Of a DNA stretch of 53,755 bases, positions 1-10,191 are shown piece after piece. The stretch comes from Fidelibacterota bacterium (GTDB lineage Bacteria; Marinisomatota; Marinisomatia; Marinisomatales; UBA1611), in the NCBI GenBank assembly GCA_002722105.1, contig PBKF01000054.1, positions 1-53,755 on the forward strand, in the 5' to 3' direction. A program made the position numbers and the translations under genes. A model generated the notes under the pieces. It searched no databases, had not been told where the DNA came from, and saw only the letters and a program-made list of their open reading frames with translations. Each line of letters starts with the position of its first letter. The first letter of the stretch is position 1.

Positions 1-2355
1 AATAGTCCAGCAGACCCTTCATATGGTTTCCTAGCTGGAGATGATTTTTATCCTGAGATTTTTGTTGGACGTTTTTCTGCTGAAGATACTTCGCATGTAA
101 ATACGATGGTGTCAAGAACAATTCATTATGAAAGATATCCTGATGCGACGAGCGGTAATTGGTTCAAAAAAGGTTCCGGGTTTGCCTCAAATCAGGGCCC
201 AGGTGATGATGGTGAGTACGACGATGATCATTTAGATATAATTAGAGGGAAGCTCCTTGATTATAATTATATTGAAGTTGATCAAATATATGACCCGACC
301 GGAACTGTGTCTCAGGGCGAAAGTGCAATCAATGAAGGAAGGTCTATTATTAATTATACTGGTCATGGCTCAAATTCAGGATGGGGCAATGGTTGTCCAA
401 TGAACAATACGGATGTGAACAGCCTAGTGAACACTGATGGTAAATGGCCTTTCATATGGACCGTTGCGTGCGTTACAGGAGAGTTTCATGTAGGCACTTG
501 TTTTGCTGAGACATGGCTTAGAGCAAATCATGATGGGCAACCCACAGGGGCTTTAGCAAAATTCGCCTCTACGGTAAATGCTGCATGGAATCCGCCTATG
601 GATGCTCAAGATGAAATGAATGATATTTTTGTCGAGTCATATCAAAATAATATAAAGCGTTCTTTTGGTGGTTTATCAATAAATGGTTGTATGAAAATGA
701 ATGATAACTATGGTACCGCTGGTTATCATGAGACCCTATATTGGTCTATTTTTGGAGATCCCTCTGTCATTGTTCGCTCTGATATTCCCCAAGAATTAAA
801 TGTTGCCTATGATGAGGTATTAATTATTGGTGCGACCGAATACAATATAAATACCGGGCTCGCTAATTCTCATGCTGCAATTTCAAGAAGCGGTGATTTA
901 TTAGGCACGGCTATTTCAGATGCTAGTGGAAATGCTTTAGTCGTTTTTGAAGAGCCCATAGAAGTTCCAGGTGAGCTGCAATTAGTAGTTACTGCATATA
1001 ATTCGATTCCTTTTGAGGCTTCGATAAATGCTATTGCGCCTGAAGGTCCATATGTTCTTTTAGAAGAGTTTAATATTTATTCAAACACTGGGTCGGGTGA
1101 AAATGATAATTTGAATTTTGGGGATATAGGCTATATGATGATAAATGTAAATAATTCAGGAAATGAGAATGCGAATGGTTTAATTTTAAATTTATACAAT
1201 CCTGATGGGCTGGTAAGTTTAGATGTACATTCTTTTGAACTAGACTCGCTACTATCGGGTCAGGATAGCTTGGTTGGGCCTTTTCAATTTCAGGTTGGAT
1301 TTAATATTGAAGATCAACAGGAAATTAATTTTATCTTGGATGTTACATCTGGTGGCCAGAGCTGGGAATATGAAATTGATATATTAGCGAATGCACCGAA
1401 TTTTGATATTGTTAGCGTGGGTTTTTCTAATTTAAGTATAGATCCCGGGGATTCAGATAGTCTTAACATTATAGTTGAAAATATTGGTCACGCCCCACTT
1501 AACCTCCCAGAATTTAGTCTAGGGACTAGTGATCCAAATTTTACTTTGAATGATAATATTAATACTATTAGCGATGGTCCGGATTGGGATGTTGCAAATC
1601 AAATTATTATAAGTTGTCTTTTTACAGCAGGGGAGAATATCTTACCGGGTTACACGGGTTTAATTAATTTAAATATAAGTTCATTAAATAATTCTTATTA
1701 CGAATTTTTCTTATCGATACCAGTTACTGTCGGATTAATGGTTGAGGATTTTGAAAATGGTGATTTTAATTCATTTAATTGGATACATGATGGTTCTTCT
1801 CCGTCCTCATCCAATTGGTATATTCAAAATATTGAAAGTTTTCAGGGTAATTACGCGGCTAGATCAGGTGAAATTGAGAACAGTCAATTTACTTCCATTA
1901 AAATAGAATTAAATTTACCATATAGCGGTGAGCTGAGTTTCAGGGCTAAAACCTCAACTCAACCAGGCGACATTTTAGCTTTCTTTGTGAATGATATTCA
2001 ATACGGGCCAGATTTGATGGGCGTTTCAGACTGGACTGAATATAGTTTTGACATAAGTGCAGGTGAAAAAATGTTTTCGTGGGTATATACAAAAGATCAA
2101 AGTGGTGGAATGCAAGGTGATATGGTTATGTTGGACTGGATAACGTTTCCAGCAGGCGCACAGCCCCATATTGATTATGGGGATCTCAATCAAGATGACA
2201 ATGTTAATGTTTTAGATATCATATTAACAGTTGCTAGTGTAATTGGGCAGCTAGATCTTGATGAAGACCAAATTTTAGCAGCGGATATGAATTCTGATGG
2301 CATTGTTGACGTATTTGATATAATGCTAATCGTCGATATGGCAATTCAACAATAG
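1..2355 (+). CDS. C25 gingipain-type cysteine peptidase with C-terminal dockerin-like module (5' partial)
   Basis: The frame is open from base 1, so the N-terminus is missing; 784 residues remain. Counting from the first codon, the catalytic His of C25 peptidases lies at about 122 (NYTGHGSNSGWG) and the nucleophile Cys at about 157 (WTVACVTGEF), followed by a CFAE motif as in gingipains. A peptidase-associated Ig-like region and several beta-rich domains follow. The last 60 residues hold two Asp/Asn-rich loops (GDLNQDDNVNVLD and ADMNSDGIVDVFD), typical of dockerin type I calcium-binding repeats. Proteins built this way are secreted or on the cell surface. I see no Bacteroidetes-type sorting tail, so the dockerin-like end may serve anchoring or export. 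It lies 205 bp before the polysaccharide operon and is probably unrelated to it. Confidence 0.85.
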   Translation, partial: NSPADPSYGFLAGDDFYPEIFVGRFSAEDTSHVNTMVSRTIHYERYPDATSGNWFKKGSGFASNQGPGDDGEYDDDHLDIIRGKLLDYNYIEVDQIYDPTGTVSQGESAINEGRSIINYTGHGSNSGWGNGCPMNNTDVNSLVNTDGKWPFIWTVACVTGEFHVGTCFAETWLRANHDGQPTGALAKFASTVNAAWNPPMDAQDEMNDIFVESYQNNIKRSFGGLSINGCMKMNDNYGTAGYHETLYWSIFGDPSVIVRSDIPQELNVAYDEVLIIGATEYNINTGLANSHAAISRSGDLLGTAISDASGNALVVFEEPIEVPGELQLVVTAYNSIPFEASINAIAPEGPYVLLEEFNIYSNTGSGENDNLNFGDIGYMMINVNNSGNENANGLILNLYNPDGLVSLDVHSFELDSLLSGQDSLVGPFQFQVGFNIEDQQEINFILDVTSGGQSWEYEIDILANAPNFDIVSVGFSNLSIDPGDSDSLNIIVENIGHAPLNLPEFSLGTSDPNFTLNDNINTISDGPDWDVANQIIISCLFTAGENILPGYTGLINLNISSLNNSYYEFFLSIPVTVGLMVEDFENGDFNSFNWIHDGSSPSSSNWYIQNIESFQGNYAARSGEIENSQFTSIKIELNLPYSGELSFRAKTSTQPGDILAFFVNDIQYGPDLMGVSDWTEYSFDISAGEKMFSWVYTKDQSGGMQGDMVMLDWITFPAGAQPHIDYGDLNQDDNVNVLDIILTVASVIGQLDLDEDQILAADMNSDGIVDVFDIMLIVDMAIQQ

Positions 2356-2560
2356 GGATTAGTTCCTTATTTTAAAATTAACAGTAGTTGTTTTCCATCT
2401 TTTAATTTTCATTAACCTGAGCCATGATAACTACCATAAAAGAAAAAAATGCTATTTTAATTTAAGTAGCCTATGGGGTAGTCTATAAAAATGGTTTATT
2501 TTTAATTTATTTTGTTTGGTAGTTATAACGGTAGTTGATTATTATTTTTTTATTTGAGAC
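2356..2560 (+). promoter_or_regulatory. Leader region of the first sugar operon with TGGTAGTTAT repeats
   Basis: This AT-rich 205-bp gap separates the peptidase from the first sugar gene. TGGTAGTTAT occurs forward at 2517-2526 and inverted (ATAACTACCA) at 2427-2436. A second CGGTAG core follows at 2529-2534. The 14-mer TTGTTTGGTAGTTA at 2512-2525 is repeated exactly at 10358-10371, and both copies end 35-39 bp before the first start codon of an operon. The CGGTAG core resembles the ops/JUMPStart element that recruits NusG-family antiterminators to polysaccharide operons; that role is inferred. I could not define -35/-10 boxes confidently. Confidence 0.4.
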
Positions 2561-3676
2561 ATGAAATTTATTGATCTTAGGGCACAACAAAAAAGAATCC
2601 GCTCAAATATTGAGTCGAGGATTAATCATGTTTTGGACCATGGAAAATTTATTATGGGTCCAGAAGTTTATGAGTTAGAGTCCAAACTAGCTGAATATGT
2701 TGGTAAAAAATATTGTATTTCATGTTCATCTGGAACAGACGCCCTTCTTATCCCATTGATCGCAAAAAATATTGGACCCGGTGATGGTGTTATAACCACT
2801 CCTTTTACATACATTGCTACTGCTGAAGTGATTAAACTTTTAGGAGCTACTCCGATTTTTATAGATGTTTATCCAGATACTTTCAATATAAATCCAGACT
2901 ATATTCCTGATGCATTAAATTACGCAGATAGTATTGATATAAAAGCCAAAGCTATAATTCCGGTTGACTTATTTGGTTTGCCTGCTAGATATCGATTAAT
3001 TGAAAAATATGCTGAAGAAAACAATCTTTTTGTAATTGAAGATGCTGCCCAAGGATTTGGTGGCTCTATTAGGGGTAAAAAAGCTGGTTCATTTGGTCAA
3101 TGTTCTTCAACCTCATTTTTTCCTGCTAAACCACTTGGCTGCTATGGTGATGGCGGAGCAATTTTTACGGATGATGATGAATTAGCATTTAAAATGAAAT
3201 CTATTAGAATTCATGGAGGTGGTAAAAATAAATATGATAATGTTAGGCTTGGAATTAATGGTAGGCTTGATACTATTCAAGCTGCTATCCTTTTAGAGAA
3301 AATAAAAATTTTCGATGAAGAGGTTGAGCTTAGGAATAAAGTCGCTAAATATTATTTAAATAATTCAAACACAGGTTTTAAAATGCCCCATGTTCCTAAA
3401 AAATATACATCTAGTTGGGCTCAATTTTCCATTGTAGCTCCATCTGAAGAAAAAAAAAGTTCCTGCATTGAATTACTTAATAAAAAAAATATACCAACCA
3501 TGACTTACTATCCTATCCCTTTACATTTACAGAAAGTTTTTTCTGAGTATGGTTACGCCAAAAAACAATTTCCAGTTACTGAAAACATTTCTAAATCTAT
3601 TTTTTCTATTCCTATGCATCCTTATTTAAAAAAATCAGATCAAAATAAAATTATGGAAATAATTAATGAATTTTAA
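2561..3676 (+). CDS. wbpE: DegT/DnrJ/EryC1/StrS aminotransferase, WbpE-like
   Basis: A PLP-dependent sugar aminotransferase of 371 residues, normal for the family. The Schiff-base Lys is at residue 190 in SFFPAKPLGCYGDGGA, and the PLP-binding SSGTDAL stretch is near residue 57. WbpE-type enzymes transfer an amino group from glutamate to C3 of UDP-3-keto-GlcNAc uronic acid. The assignment rests on context: the next two genes are WbpB-like and WbpD-like, and the fourth is the 6-dehydrogenase, giving the UDP-2,3-diacetamido-glucuronic acid set. It overlaps the next gene by 11 bp, indicating translational coupling. ATG start after the repeat-bearing leader. Confidence 0.85.
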   Translation: MKFIDLRAQQKRIRSNIESRINHVLDHGKFIMGPEVYELESKLAEYVGKKYCISCSSGTDALLIPLIAKNIGPGDGVITTPFTYIATAEVIKLLGATPIFIDVYPDTFNINPDYIPDALNYADSIDIKAKAIIPVDLFGLPARYRLIEKYAEENNLFVIEDAAQGFGGSIRGKKAGSFGQCSSTSFFPAKPLGCYGDGGAIFTDDDELAFKMKSIRIHGGGKNKYDNVRLGINGRLDTIQAAILLEKIKIFDEEVELRNKVAKYYLNNSNTGFKMPHVPKKYTSSWAQFSIVAPSEEKKSSCIELLNKKNIPTMTYYPIPLHLQKVFSEYGYAKKQFPVTENISKSIFSIPMHPYLKKSDQNKIMEIINEF

Positions 3677-4631
3677 AAAAATTTGTGTTGTAGGAGCTGG
3701 TTATTGGGGCAAAAACCATTTACGCACATTAAGTGAATTAAATGTTCTTTTTGGAGTAGTGGAAAAAAATAAAAATAGTTTAAATCAAATATTAAAGAAG
3801 TACCCAAAAATTAAAGGATTTTCTTCAGTTAAAAAATCCCTTATGTATGGCAATTTTGATGGCTATACCATAGCTACGCCTGCAGAAACACATTATGATT
3901 TGGCAAAAAAAATTATAAAAGCGAAAAAACATGTTTTAGTTGAGAAACCCCTTGCATTAAATGTTCCAGATGTTAAAGAATTAATTAAACTTTCTATTGA
4001 TCATTCCGTTAATTTGATGGTTGGACATGTTCTATTGTTCCATCCTGCAATAAGAAAAATTAAAGAAATAATAAATAGCGGAATTATTGGTAAACTACAA
4101 TATATCTATAGTAATAGATTAAATTTAGGGCAAGTAAGGACCGAGGAAAATGTATTTTGGAGTCTCGCGCCTCATGATATAGCAATTTTTCAATATTTAA
4201 CTGGAACATATCCTGAGAAAATTAAAGCCAGCGGCAGTACATTTTTGCAAAAAGGCATACCAGATTCTACAATAACTCAATTAGAGTATAAGAATAATAT
4301 CAAAGGTCATATTTTTGTTAGTTGGTTGCATCCGTTTAAAGAGCATAGGTTGGTTGTAATTGGGTCAGATGCGATGATATCTTTTGAAGACTCTAAAGAA
4401 GATAAACCATTGAAGCTGTACTCTAAAGGATTTATATTTAATAATCAAGTTCCTGAAAAAGTAGATGGCCCAGTAGAATTAATTGATTATGAAAAGAAAA
4501 TGCCACTAGCTGAAGAATTATCTTTTTTTATAAAAAGTTTTGATAGTGGAAACATTTCTTTAGCTGATGGGTATCATGGACTTGAAGTAGTTAAAATACT
4601 TGTAGAAGCAAGTCGCCAGTTAGAAAAATGA
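3666..4631 (+). CDS. wbpB: Gfo/Idh/MocA-family sugar dehydrogenase, WbpB-like
   Basis: An NAD(P)-dependent oxidoreductase of 321 residues. The N-terminal Rossmann motif is [11 protein letters not shown] (residues 8-18). The family signature with the active-site Lys is [10 protein letters not shown] near residue 94, and a second block [13 protein letters not shown] lies near residue 166. WbpB/WlbA enzymes oxidise C3 of UDP-GlcNAc uronic acid so that the neighbouring aminotransferase can act. It overlaps wbpE by 11 bp and the acyltransferase gene by 4 bp. A clear paralogue sits at 36481-37455, sharing the RTNLGKVRT-like and FLQKG blocks. Confidence 0.85.
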   Translation: MNFKKICVVGAGYWGKNHLRTLSELNVLFGVVEKNKNSLNQILKKYPKIKGFSSVKKSLMYGNFDGYTIATPAETHYDLAKKIIKAKKHVLVEKPLALNVPDVKELIKLSIDHSVNLMVGHVLLFHPAIRKIKEIINSGIIGKLQYIYSNRLNLGQVRTEENVFWSLAPHDIAIFQYLTGTYPEKIKASGSTFLQKGIPDSTITQLEYKNNIKGHIFVSWLHPFKEHRLVVIGSDAMISFEDSKEDKPLKLYSKGFIFNNQVPEKVDGPVELIDYEKKMPLAEELSFFIKSFDSGNISLADGYHGLEVVKILVEASRQLEK

Positions 4632-5131
4632 AAAACCTAAAATATTTTGTACATAATTCATGTTATATAGATGATAATGTTAAGATCGGTGAGGGTACTA
4701 AAATATGGCATTTTTCCCATCTTCAATCAGGCTCAATAATAGGAGAAAACTGTAGAATCGGGCAAAATGTAAATATTGCAAATAATGTTAAAATTGGTAA
4801 TTATGTTAAAATTCAAAACAATGTTTCTGTGTATGAAGGTGTTGAATTAGAGGATTATGTTTTTTGTGGTCCTTCTATGGTATTTACTAATGTGAAAATT
4901 CCAAGATCTGAATTTCCTCAAAAAGGTGCTAAATTTTATGAAAAGACATTAGTGAAAAGATCAGCAAGTATCGGTGCCAACGCAACAATACTTTGTGGGA
5001 TTACAATCGGAGAATATTCATTAATTGGCTCTGGAGCTGTAGTTACTAAAGACGTTCCAGATTATACTCTTGTGATTGGTAATCCTGCTAGTATTGTATG
5101 TAGAGTAGATAAATATGGTAATCGTTTATAA
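4628..5131 (+). CDS. wbpD: Left-handed beta-helix N-acetyltransferase, WbpD-like
   Basis: 167 residues made mostly of hexapeptide repeats ([42 protein letters not shown]), the signature of trimeric left-handed beta-helix acyltransferases. The later blocks [14 protein letters not shown] and VIGNPASIV complete the fold. WbpD/WlbB enzymes acetylate the 3-amino group of the UDP-2-acetamido-3-amino uronic acid using acetyl-CoA. It lies directly downstream of the WbpE- and WbpB-like genes with an ATGA overlap, as expected for the step after amination. Length matches the usual short members (about 165-200). Confidence 0.85.
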   Translation: MKNLKYFVHNSCYIDDNVKIGEGTKIWHFSHLQSGSIIGENCRIGQNVNIANNVKIGNYVKIQNNVSVYEGVELEDYVFCGPSMVFTNVKIPRSEFPQKGAKFYEKTLVKRSASIGANATILCGITIGEYSLIGSGAVVTKDVPDYTLVIGNPASIVCRVDKYGNRL

Positions 5132-5152
5132 ATAATTTTTGGATAACAAAAA

Positions 5153-6442
5153 GTGAATCAAGATATAAAGATTTCAATAATTGGTTTGGGCTATGTAGGT
5201 TTGCCTTTAGCTATTGAGTTTAGTAACCATTTCCCTGTTGTAGGTTTTGATTTATCAAAAAAAAGAGTTGAGGATTTAAAAAATGGCATAGATATTAATA
5301 AAGAGACTATAAAAGATAAGTTGTTGGCTTCATCTAATCTTAAATTTTCTTTTAATACTGAAGATATCTCACAGTCAAACATATTTATTATTACTGTTCC
5401 AACTCCAGTGAATATTCATAATGTTCCAGATTTAGATCCTTTAAAATCAGCCTCAGAGATTGTTGGCCGCCATCTTAAAACTGACGATATTATTATTTAT
5501 GAGTCTACAGTTTATCCTGGAGCAACGGAAGAGATATGTGTTCCTATTTTAGAAAAAAAATCAAAACTGAAGTATAATGTAGATTTCTTTTGTGGATATA
5601 GTCCTGAAAGAATTAATCCAGGAGATAAAAAACATAGTTTGTCAAATACTGTGAAAATAACATCTGGATCAAATCCTGAAACAGCACAATTTGTTGATAA
5701 TCTTTACAATAAAGTAGTTTCAGCTGGGACTCATGCAGCTGCTTCAATTCGTGTCGCTGAAGCAGCAAAGGTAATTGAAAATGTTCAAAGAGATCTTAAC
5801 ATAGCCTTAGTTAATGAATTAGCAATTATTTTCAATAAGCTTGGGATTGATAGTATTGATGTATTTAAAGCCGCAGAAACAAAATGGAATTTTATGCCAT
5901 TCAGGCCAGGATTAGTTGGAGGTCATTGCATAGGGGTGGATCCTTATTATCTTACTCATAAGGCTATCGAAATTGGATATAATCCTGAAGTTATCCTGGC
6001 TGGGAGAAAAATTAATGAGGGCATGGGAGGGTTTATAGCTGATATCGCAATATCTGAAATGACAAAACAAAATATAAATTCTATAGACGCGCGGGTGGCA
6101 ATCCTTGGAATCACCTTTAAAGAAAACTGTCCTGATATAAGAAATACTAAAGTAATGGATATATTTTATAGGCTAGGAGAATTTAAATCCAAAATACTTG
6201 TAAATGATCCTTGGGCTGATAAACCGGCAGTGAAGAATCAGCTCAAGATAAATTTAGTTGATCTAGAAAAGATTAAGGATGTAGACTGTCTTATAATTTG
6301 TGTAGCACATGACGAATATAAAAAAATAAACCTTAAGCATTGGGAAGAGATAGTGGCTAAAAATGGAATAATAATAGATGTCAAATCAATTTTTGATAAT
6401 ACCTTCTTTGAAAAAAGTAGCATTAATCATAAAAGAATATAA
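5153..6442 (+). CDS. tviB: UDP-N-acetylglucosamine 6-dehydrogenase (TviB/WbpA type)
   Basis: A UDP-sugar 6-dehydrogenase of 429 residues that oxidises C6 twice to give a uronic acid. The Rossmann motif GLGYVGLPLA is at residues 11-20. The VPTP block and the YESTVYPG block follow. The catalytic Cys is residue 259 in GLVGGHCIGVDPYY. The LGITFKENCPDIRN motif opens the C-terminal domain. The sequence resembles TviB/WbpO (UDP-GlcNAc or UDP-GalNAc dehydrogenase) more than UDP-glucose dehydrogenase. With the three genes upstream it would make the first intermediate of the diacetamido-uronic acid route. The start is GTG, 21 bp after the previous stop. Confidence 0.85.
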   Translation: MNQDIKISIIGLGYVGLPLAIEFSNHFPVVGFDLSKKRVEDLKNGIDINKETIKDKLLASSNLKFSFNTEDISQSNIFIITVPTPVNIHNVPDLDPLKSASEIVGRHLKTDDIIIYESTVYPGATEEICVPILEKKSKLKYNVDFFCGYSPERINPGDKKHSLSNTVKITSGSNPETAQFVDNLYNKVVSAGTHAAASIRVAEAAKVIENVQRDLNIALVNELAIIFNKLGIDSIDVFKAAETKWNFMPFRPGLVGGHCIGVDPYYLTHKAIEIGYNPEVILAGRKINEGMGGFIADIAISEMTKQNINSIDARVAILGITFKENCPDIRNTKVMDIFYRLGEFKSKILVNDPWADKPAVKNQLKINLVDLEKIKDVDCLIICVAHDEYKKINLKHWEEIVAKNGIIIDVKSIFDNTFFEKSSINHKRI

Positions 6443-6525
6443 AATACTATGACATACTGTTTCTATGGCCAGACTTATTTCTAATTTAATTATTTTTAAT
6501 TTTGATATCTAATGAATCAAATTTT

Positions 6526-8205
6526 ATGAATAAGCCCCTTAAACCGGACTCAGAGGACACTAATATAAAAAACCAATCACTCAATTACCCCTCTTGGATT
6601 CTTACTGACCGCCAGATTTGTGATTTAGAGCTTCTAATGAATGGCGGTTTTAATCCTTTAAACGGGTTTATGAATAGTGAAGATTATTTTTCTGTAATAA
6701 AAAACATGAGACTTTCAAATGGAGCTTTGTGGCCGATTCCAATTATTTTAGATGTAGATGAAAAATTTAGTAATTCCCTTAGTGCAGGTGATAAGGTAAC
6801 CCTAAAAGATAAGGAGGGTTTTCCATTGGCAGTCCTAAATATTAGTGATAAATGGAAACCTGATTACGAAAAAGAAGCTAAAGAAGTGTATGGTACTACA
6901 GATCAATCACATCCTGGGGTATCCTATTTAATCAATATTAACGGGAGTTACTGTTTAGGTGGGAGTATTGATAAAATTTCGTTACCGCATCATTATGATT
7001 TTCAAAATAATAGACATACTCCTCTTTTGTTAAAAAAAATATTAAAGAAAAATAAATGGGATAAAGTTGTTGCATTCCAAACGCGCAATCCTATGCATAG
7101 AGCGCATGTAAAAATGACTTTGGATGCGATGAAAGAATTAAATGCAAACCTATTGATTCATCCAGCAGTTGGGCAAACGAAATTGGGTGATATAGATTAT
7201 TTCACCAGAGTTAGATGTTATAGATTGATTATGGAACAATATCCATTAAATAGTTCAATGTTAAGTTTACTCCCCTTATCAATGAGAATGTGCGGACCTC
7301 GAGAGGCTATCTGGCATGCACTAATTAGAAAAAACTATGGGTGTACTCATTTGATAATTGGCAGGGATCATGCAGGTCCCGGGATTAATTCTTTAGGAAA
7401 GCCATTTTATGGACCATATGATGCGCAAAATTTGGTTAAAGACTATCAGAAGGAGATAGGTATTGAGATGGTTCCTTTCAAGACTTTAGTGTATGTCCCA
7501 AAAATAAAAAAATACAAACCATTAGAAGAAATTAATAAAAAAGTTAAGTATAAAAATATTTCTGGTACAGAATTACGTTTATTAATCAGAAAAGGAGAAG
7601 AAATACCAAGTTGGTTTACATTTGATAAAGTAGCGGAAGAACTGAAAAAGAGTACGCCCCCGTTAATCAAACGAGGTTTCACAATATTTTTTACAGGTCT
7701 TTCAGGTTCAGGTAAATCAACCCTCGCAAATGGTTTAATGATAAAGTTTCTTGAGGAAGGTAGTAAGCCTGTAACTTTATTAGATGGAGATATTGTAAGG
7801 ACAAATTTATCAAGTGAACTCGGTTTTTCTAAAAAGGATCGTTCCATTAATGTAAGGCGGATTGGATTTGTTGCGAGTGAAATAACCAAGAATGGTGGAG
7901 TTGCTATTTGCGCTCCCATAGCGCCATATGAATCAGATCGTCTTTCAAATAGAAAATTAATTTCACAGCATGGAGTATTTATTGAAGTTTATGTAAAGAC
8001 ACCTTTACATGTGTGTGAAAAGCGTGACCCTAAGGGTTTGTATAAGTTGGCAAGGCGAGGTGATTTAAAAAAGTTCACAGGTATTTCTGATCCATATGAA
8101 GAACCAAAAAAAGCTGAAATTGTTATTGATTCAAGCATAATCTCTCCAAGCAAATTAGTGGAAAAAATCTTTGGTAAAATCAGAAAGCTTGGATTAGTAA
8201 ATTAA
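6526..8205 (+). CDS. Bifunctional sulfate adenylyltransferase / adenylylsulfate kinase
   Basis: A fusion of ATP sulfurylase (about residues 1-370) and APS kinase (about 380-559), which together convert sulfate and 2 ATP to PAPS. The sulfurylase part has QTRNPMHRAH (about 185-194), containing the HxxH motif, and GRDHAGPG. The kinase part has the P-loop GLSGSGKST (about 391-399), DGDIVRTNLSSELGFS and a conserved KGLYK-type segment. I chose ATG 6526; an in-frame TTG at 6502 would add eight residues and neither start has a clear ribosome site. PAPS here would suggest sulfation of the polysaccharide, yet I recognise no sulfotransferase in the window. Confidence 0.9.
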   Translation: MNKPLKPDSEDTNIKNQSLNYPSWILTDRQICDLELLMNGGFNPLNGFMNSEDYFSVIKNMRLSNGALWPIPIILDVDEKFSNSLSAGDKVTLKDKEGFPLAVLNISDKWKPDYEKEAKEVYGTTDQSHPGVSYLININGSYCLGGSIDKISLPHHYDFQNNRHTPLLLKKILKKNKWDKVVAFQTRNPMHRAHVKMTLDAMKELNANLLIHPAVGQTKLGDIDYFTRVRCYRLIMEQYPLNSSMLSLLPLSMRMCGPREAIWHALIRKNYGCTHLIIGRDHAGPGINSLGKPFYGPYDAQNLVKDYQKEIGIEMVPFKTLVYVPKIKKYKPLEEINKKVKYKNISGTELRLLIRKGEEIPSWFTFDKVAEELKKSTPPLIKRGFTIFFTGLSGSGKSTLANGLMIKFLEEGSKPVTLLDGDIVRTNLSSELGFSKKDRSINVRRIGFVASEITKNGGVAICAPIAPYESDRLSNRKLISQHGVFIEVYVKTPLHVCEKRDPKGLYKLARRGDLKKFTGISDPYEEPKKAEIVIDSSIISPSKLVEKIFGKIRKLGLVN

Positions 8206-8262
8206 TAAAACAATAATTATTCTTTAAATGATAAACCAAGTAGTTATGTCCAATTTAGATTT

Positions 8263-9282
8263 ATGCTAGAAAACAGAATATTAATTACTGGTTGTGCTGG
8301 ATTTATTGGCTATCACCTTTGCAGGTCATTAGTTGGTCACGGTGGTGAAATACTAGGTATCGATAATATAAACTCTTATTACGATGAAAATTTAAAATAT
8401 GCTAGATTGAAAAAGTTGGGATTAAATAGAAATAAAATTGAAACTTCAAAAACTAAAATTTTAAAATCAGATATATACAGAAACTTTCACTTTTCTAGAA
8501 TTGATATTTCAAATAGAAATTTACTCAAAAATATTTTTTCCGAATTTAAGCCTCACAAAGTTGTAAACCTTGCTGCCCAAGCAGGAGTCCGTTATAGCAT
8601 TGAAAATCCATATGCCTACCTAGATTCAAATTTAATAGGGTTTTTAAATATTATTGAATTATGTAAATGTAATGATGTAAAAGGATTAATCTACGCATCG
8701 AGTTCATCGGTTTATGGAGGAAATACAAAAACCCCATTTTGTATTGAAGACCGTGTAGATTCACCTCTTTCTTTTTATGCAGCAACTAAGCGTGCAAATG
8801 AACTTATTGCGCATTCGTATTCTCATCTATATGGTTTACACACTACGGGTCTACGTTATTTTTCTGTCTATGGACCTTGGGGTCGTCCTGATATGGCTCC
8901 TTTTATTTTCACAAAAAAAATATTAGCTGATGAAAAAATACCAGTATTTAATAATGGAAAAATAAGAAGAGATTTTACCTATATAGATGATATTATATTA
9001 GGCACTAAATCTGCTATTCAAAAAAATTTTAAATGCAAAATATTTAATCTTGGAAATAATAAAAGTGAAGATTTGATGTATTTTTTATATTTGATAGAAA
9101 AAACTTTAGGGAAAAAGTCTAAAGTTCATTTTTTACCAATGCAATTAGGTGATATTTTGGAGAGTTATGCTGATATAAAAGAATCAAAAAAGATGTTGGG
9201 CTTTAGGCCTTCAACTAATTTAGATATTGGGGTAAAATATTTCATAAAATGGTATTTGTCCTATTATAACCAAGATATATAA
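8263..9282 (+). CDS. NAD-dependent sugar epimerase, UDP-glucuronate 4-epimerase-like
   Basis: An extended short-chain dehydrogenase/reductase of 339 residues. It has the NAD motif TGCAGFIGYHL near residue 9, the catalytic SSSVYGG near residue 146 and the YAATKRANE active-site YxxxK near residue 173. The DNINSYYDENLKYARL segment with RRDFTYIDDI is characteristic of UDP-glucuronate 4-epimerases (CapI/WbnF type). The reaction would interconvert UDP-GlcA and UDP-GalA. Substrate is inferred; no UDP-glucose 6-dehydrogenase was identified here, so it could act on an N-acetylated uronic acid instead. Confidence 0.8.
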   Translation: MLENRILITGCAGFIGYHLCRSLVGHGGEILGIDNINSYYDENLKYARLKKLGLNRNKIETSKTKILKSDIYRNFHFSRIDISNRNLLKNIFSEFKPHKVVNLAAQAGVRYSIENPYAYLDSNLIGFLNIIELCKCNDVKGLIYASSSSVYGGNTKTPFCIEDRVDSPLSFYAATKRANELIAHSYSHLYGLHTTGLRYFSVYGPWGRPDMAPFIFTKKILADEKIPVFNNGKIRRDFTYIDDIILGTKSAIQKNFKCKIFNLGNNKSEDLMYFLYLIEKTLGKKSKVHFLPMQLGDILESYADIKESKKMLGFRPSTNLDIGVKYFIKWYLSYYNQDI

Positions 9283-9294
9283 AATGACGTTATT

Positions 9295-10191
9295 ATGAAA
9301 GTTTTGGTTACTGGTGGTTGTGGATTTATTGGGTCTCATCTAGTTGATGAATTGGTTAGGCAAAATTATACTGTCACTGTCATTGATAATTTATCAACGG
9401 GAAATATTGAAAACTTAAATCCTAAAGCAATTTTTTACCAAAGGGATATACGAGATTACGAATCAATTAAAAAATATTTCATTGATAAATCAGTTGTATT
9501 TCATCTGGCTGCACTTCCAAAGATTCAACCTTCCTTTGTTGATCCTATTTTACATGAAGAGGTGAATGTTATCGGCACAATAAATTGTTTGCTCGCTAGT
9601 AAAAATCATGGTATAAAAAAATTTATTTTTAGTGGATCTTCATCAGTCTATGGTAATACAGATGACATTCCGACATCCGAAAGCTCATTTATAAATTGCC
9701 TAAATCCATATGCTCTCCAAAAGTACACTGCCGAACAATATTGTTTTATTCTGGGCAAAAAATATGATCTCCCGGTGGTGTCATTAAGATATTTTAATCC
9801 ATATGGACCGAGGTCATTTAATTCAAAAAACCCTTATAATGCTTATACATCAGTAGTAGGTATATTCAATTATCAATCAAAAACGACTAAAACCCTAACA
9901 GTAACAGGTTCGGGTAAACAATCTAGAGATTTTATTCATATTTATGATCTAATCCAGGCTAGTGTTTTAGCCTCTAAAAAGAAAATTAAAAATGAAATAA
10001 TTAATATTGGGTTTGGGAAAAGTATTTCAGTAAATCAATTAGCTTCGTACTTTAAATGTAAAATTAGTTACATCCCGGAAAGAAAAGGAGAAGCTTTAAT
10101 TACTTGCGCGTCAATATCAAAAGCAAAAAAGTTATTAAATTGGGAACCTAAAATTGATTTAAAATACGCTATAGATGAAGAAATTTTATAA
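9295..10191 (+). CDS. NAD-dependent epimerase, GalE/WbpP/TviC-like
   Basis: An extended SDR protein of 298 residues with TGGCGFIGSHL (7-17), the SSSVYGN block near residue 118 and the active site YALQKYTAE near residue 139. RYFNPYGPR and the HIYDLIQA segment match UDP-GlcNAc 4-epimerases of the WbpP/TviC group, which are usually about 340 residues, so this one is short. TviC partners TviB in Vi antigen synthesis, and the TviB-like gene is three genes upstream. Exact sugar specificity cannot be read. It is the last gene before a 219-bp gap that carries the repeated TGGTAGTTA motif. Confidence 0.75.
   Translation: MKVLVTGGCGFIGSHLVDELVRQNYTVTVIDNLSTGNIENLNPKAIFYQRDIRDYESIKKYFIDKSVVFHLAALPKIQPSFVDPILHEEVNVIGTINCLLASKNHGIKKFIFSGSSSVYGNTDDIPTSESSFINCLNPYALQKYTAEQYCFILGKKYDLPVVSLRYFNPYGPRSFNSKNPYNAYTSVVGIFNYQSKTTKTLTVTGSGKQSRDFIHIYDLIQASVLASKKKIKNEIINIGFGKSISVNQLASYFKCKISYIPERKGEALITCASISKAKKLLNWEPKIDLKYAIDEEIL

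Noticed and set aside
7446..7919. Long minus-strand frame of 157 codons
   Set aside because: It is antisense to the APS-kinase fusion and its residues show no motif; chance in AT-rich coding DNA.
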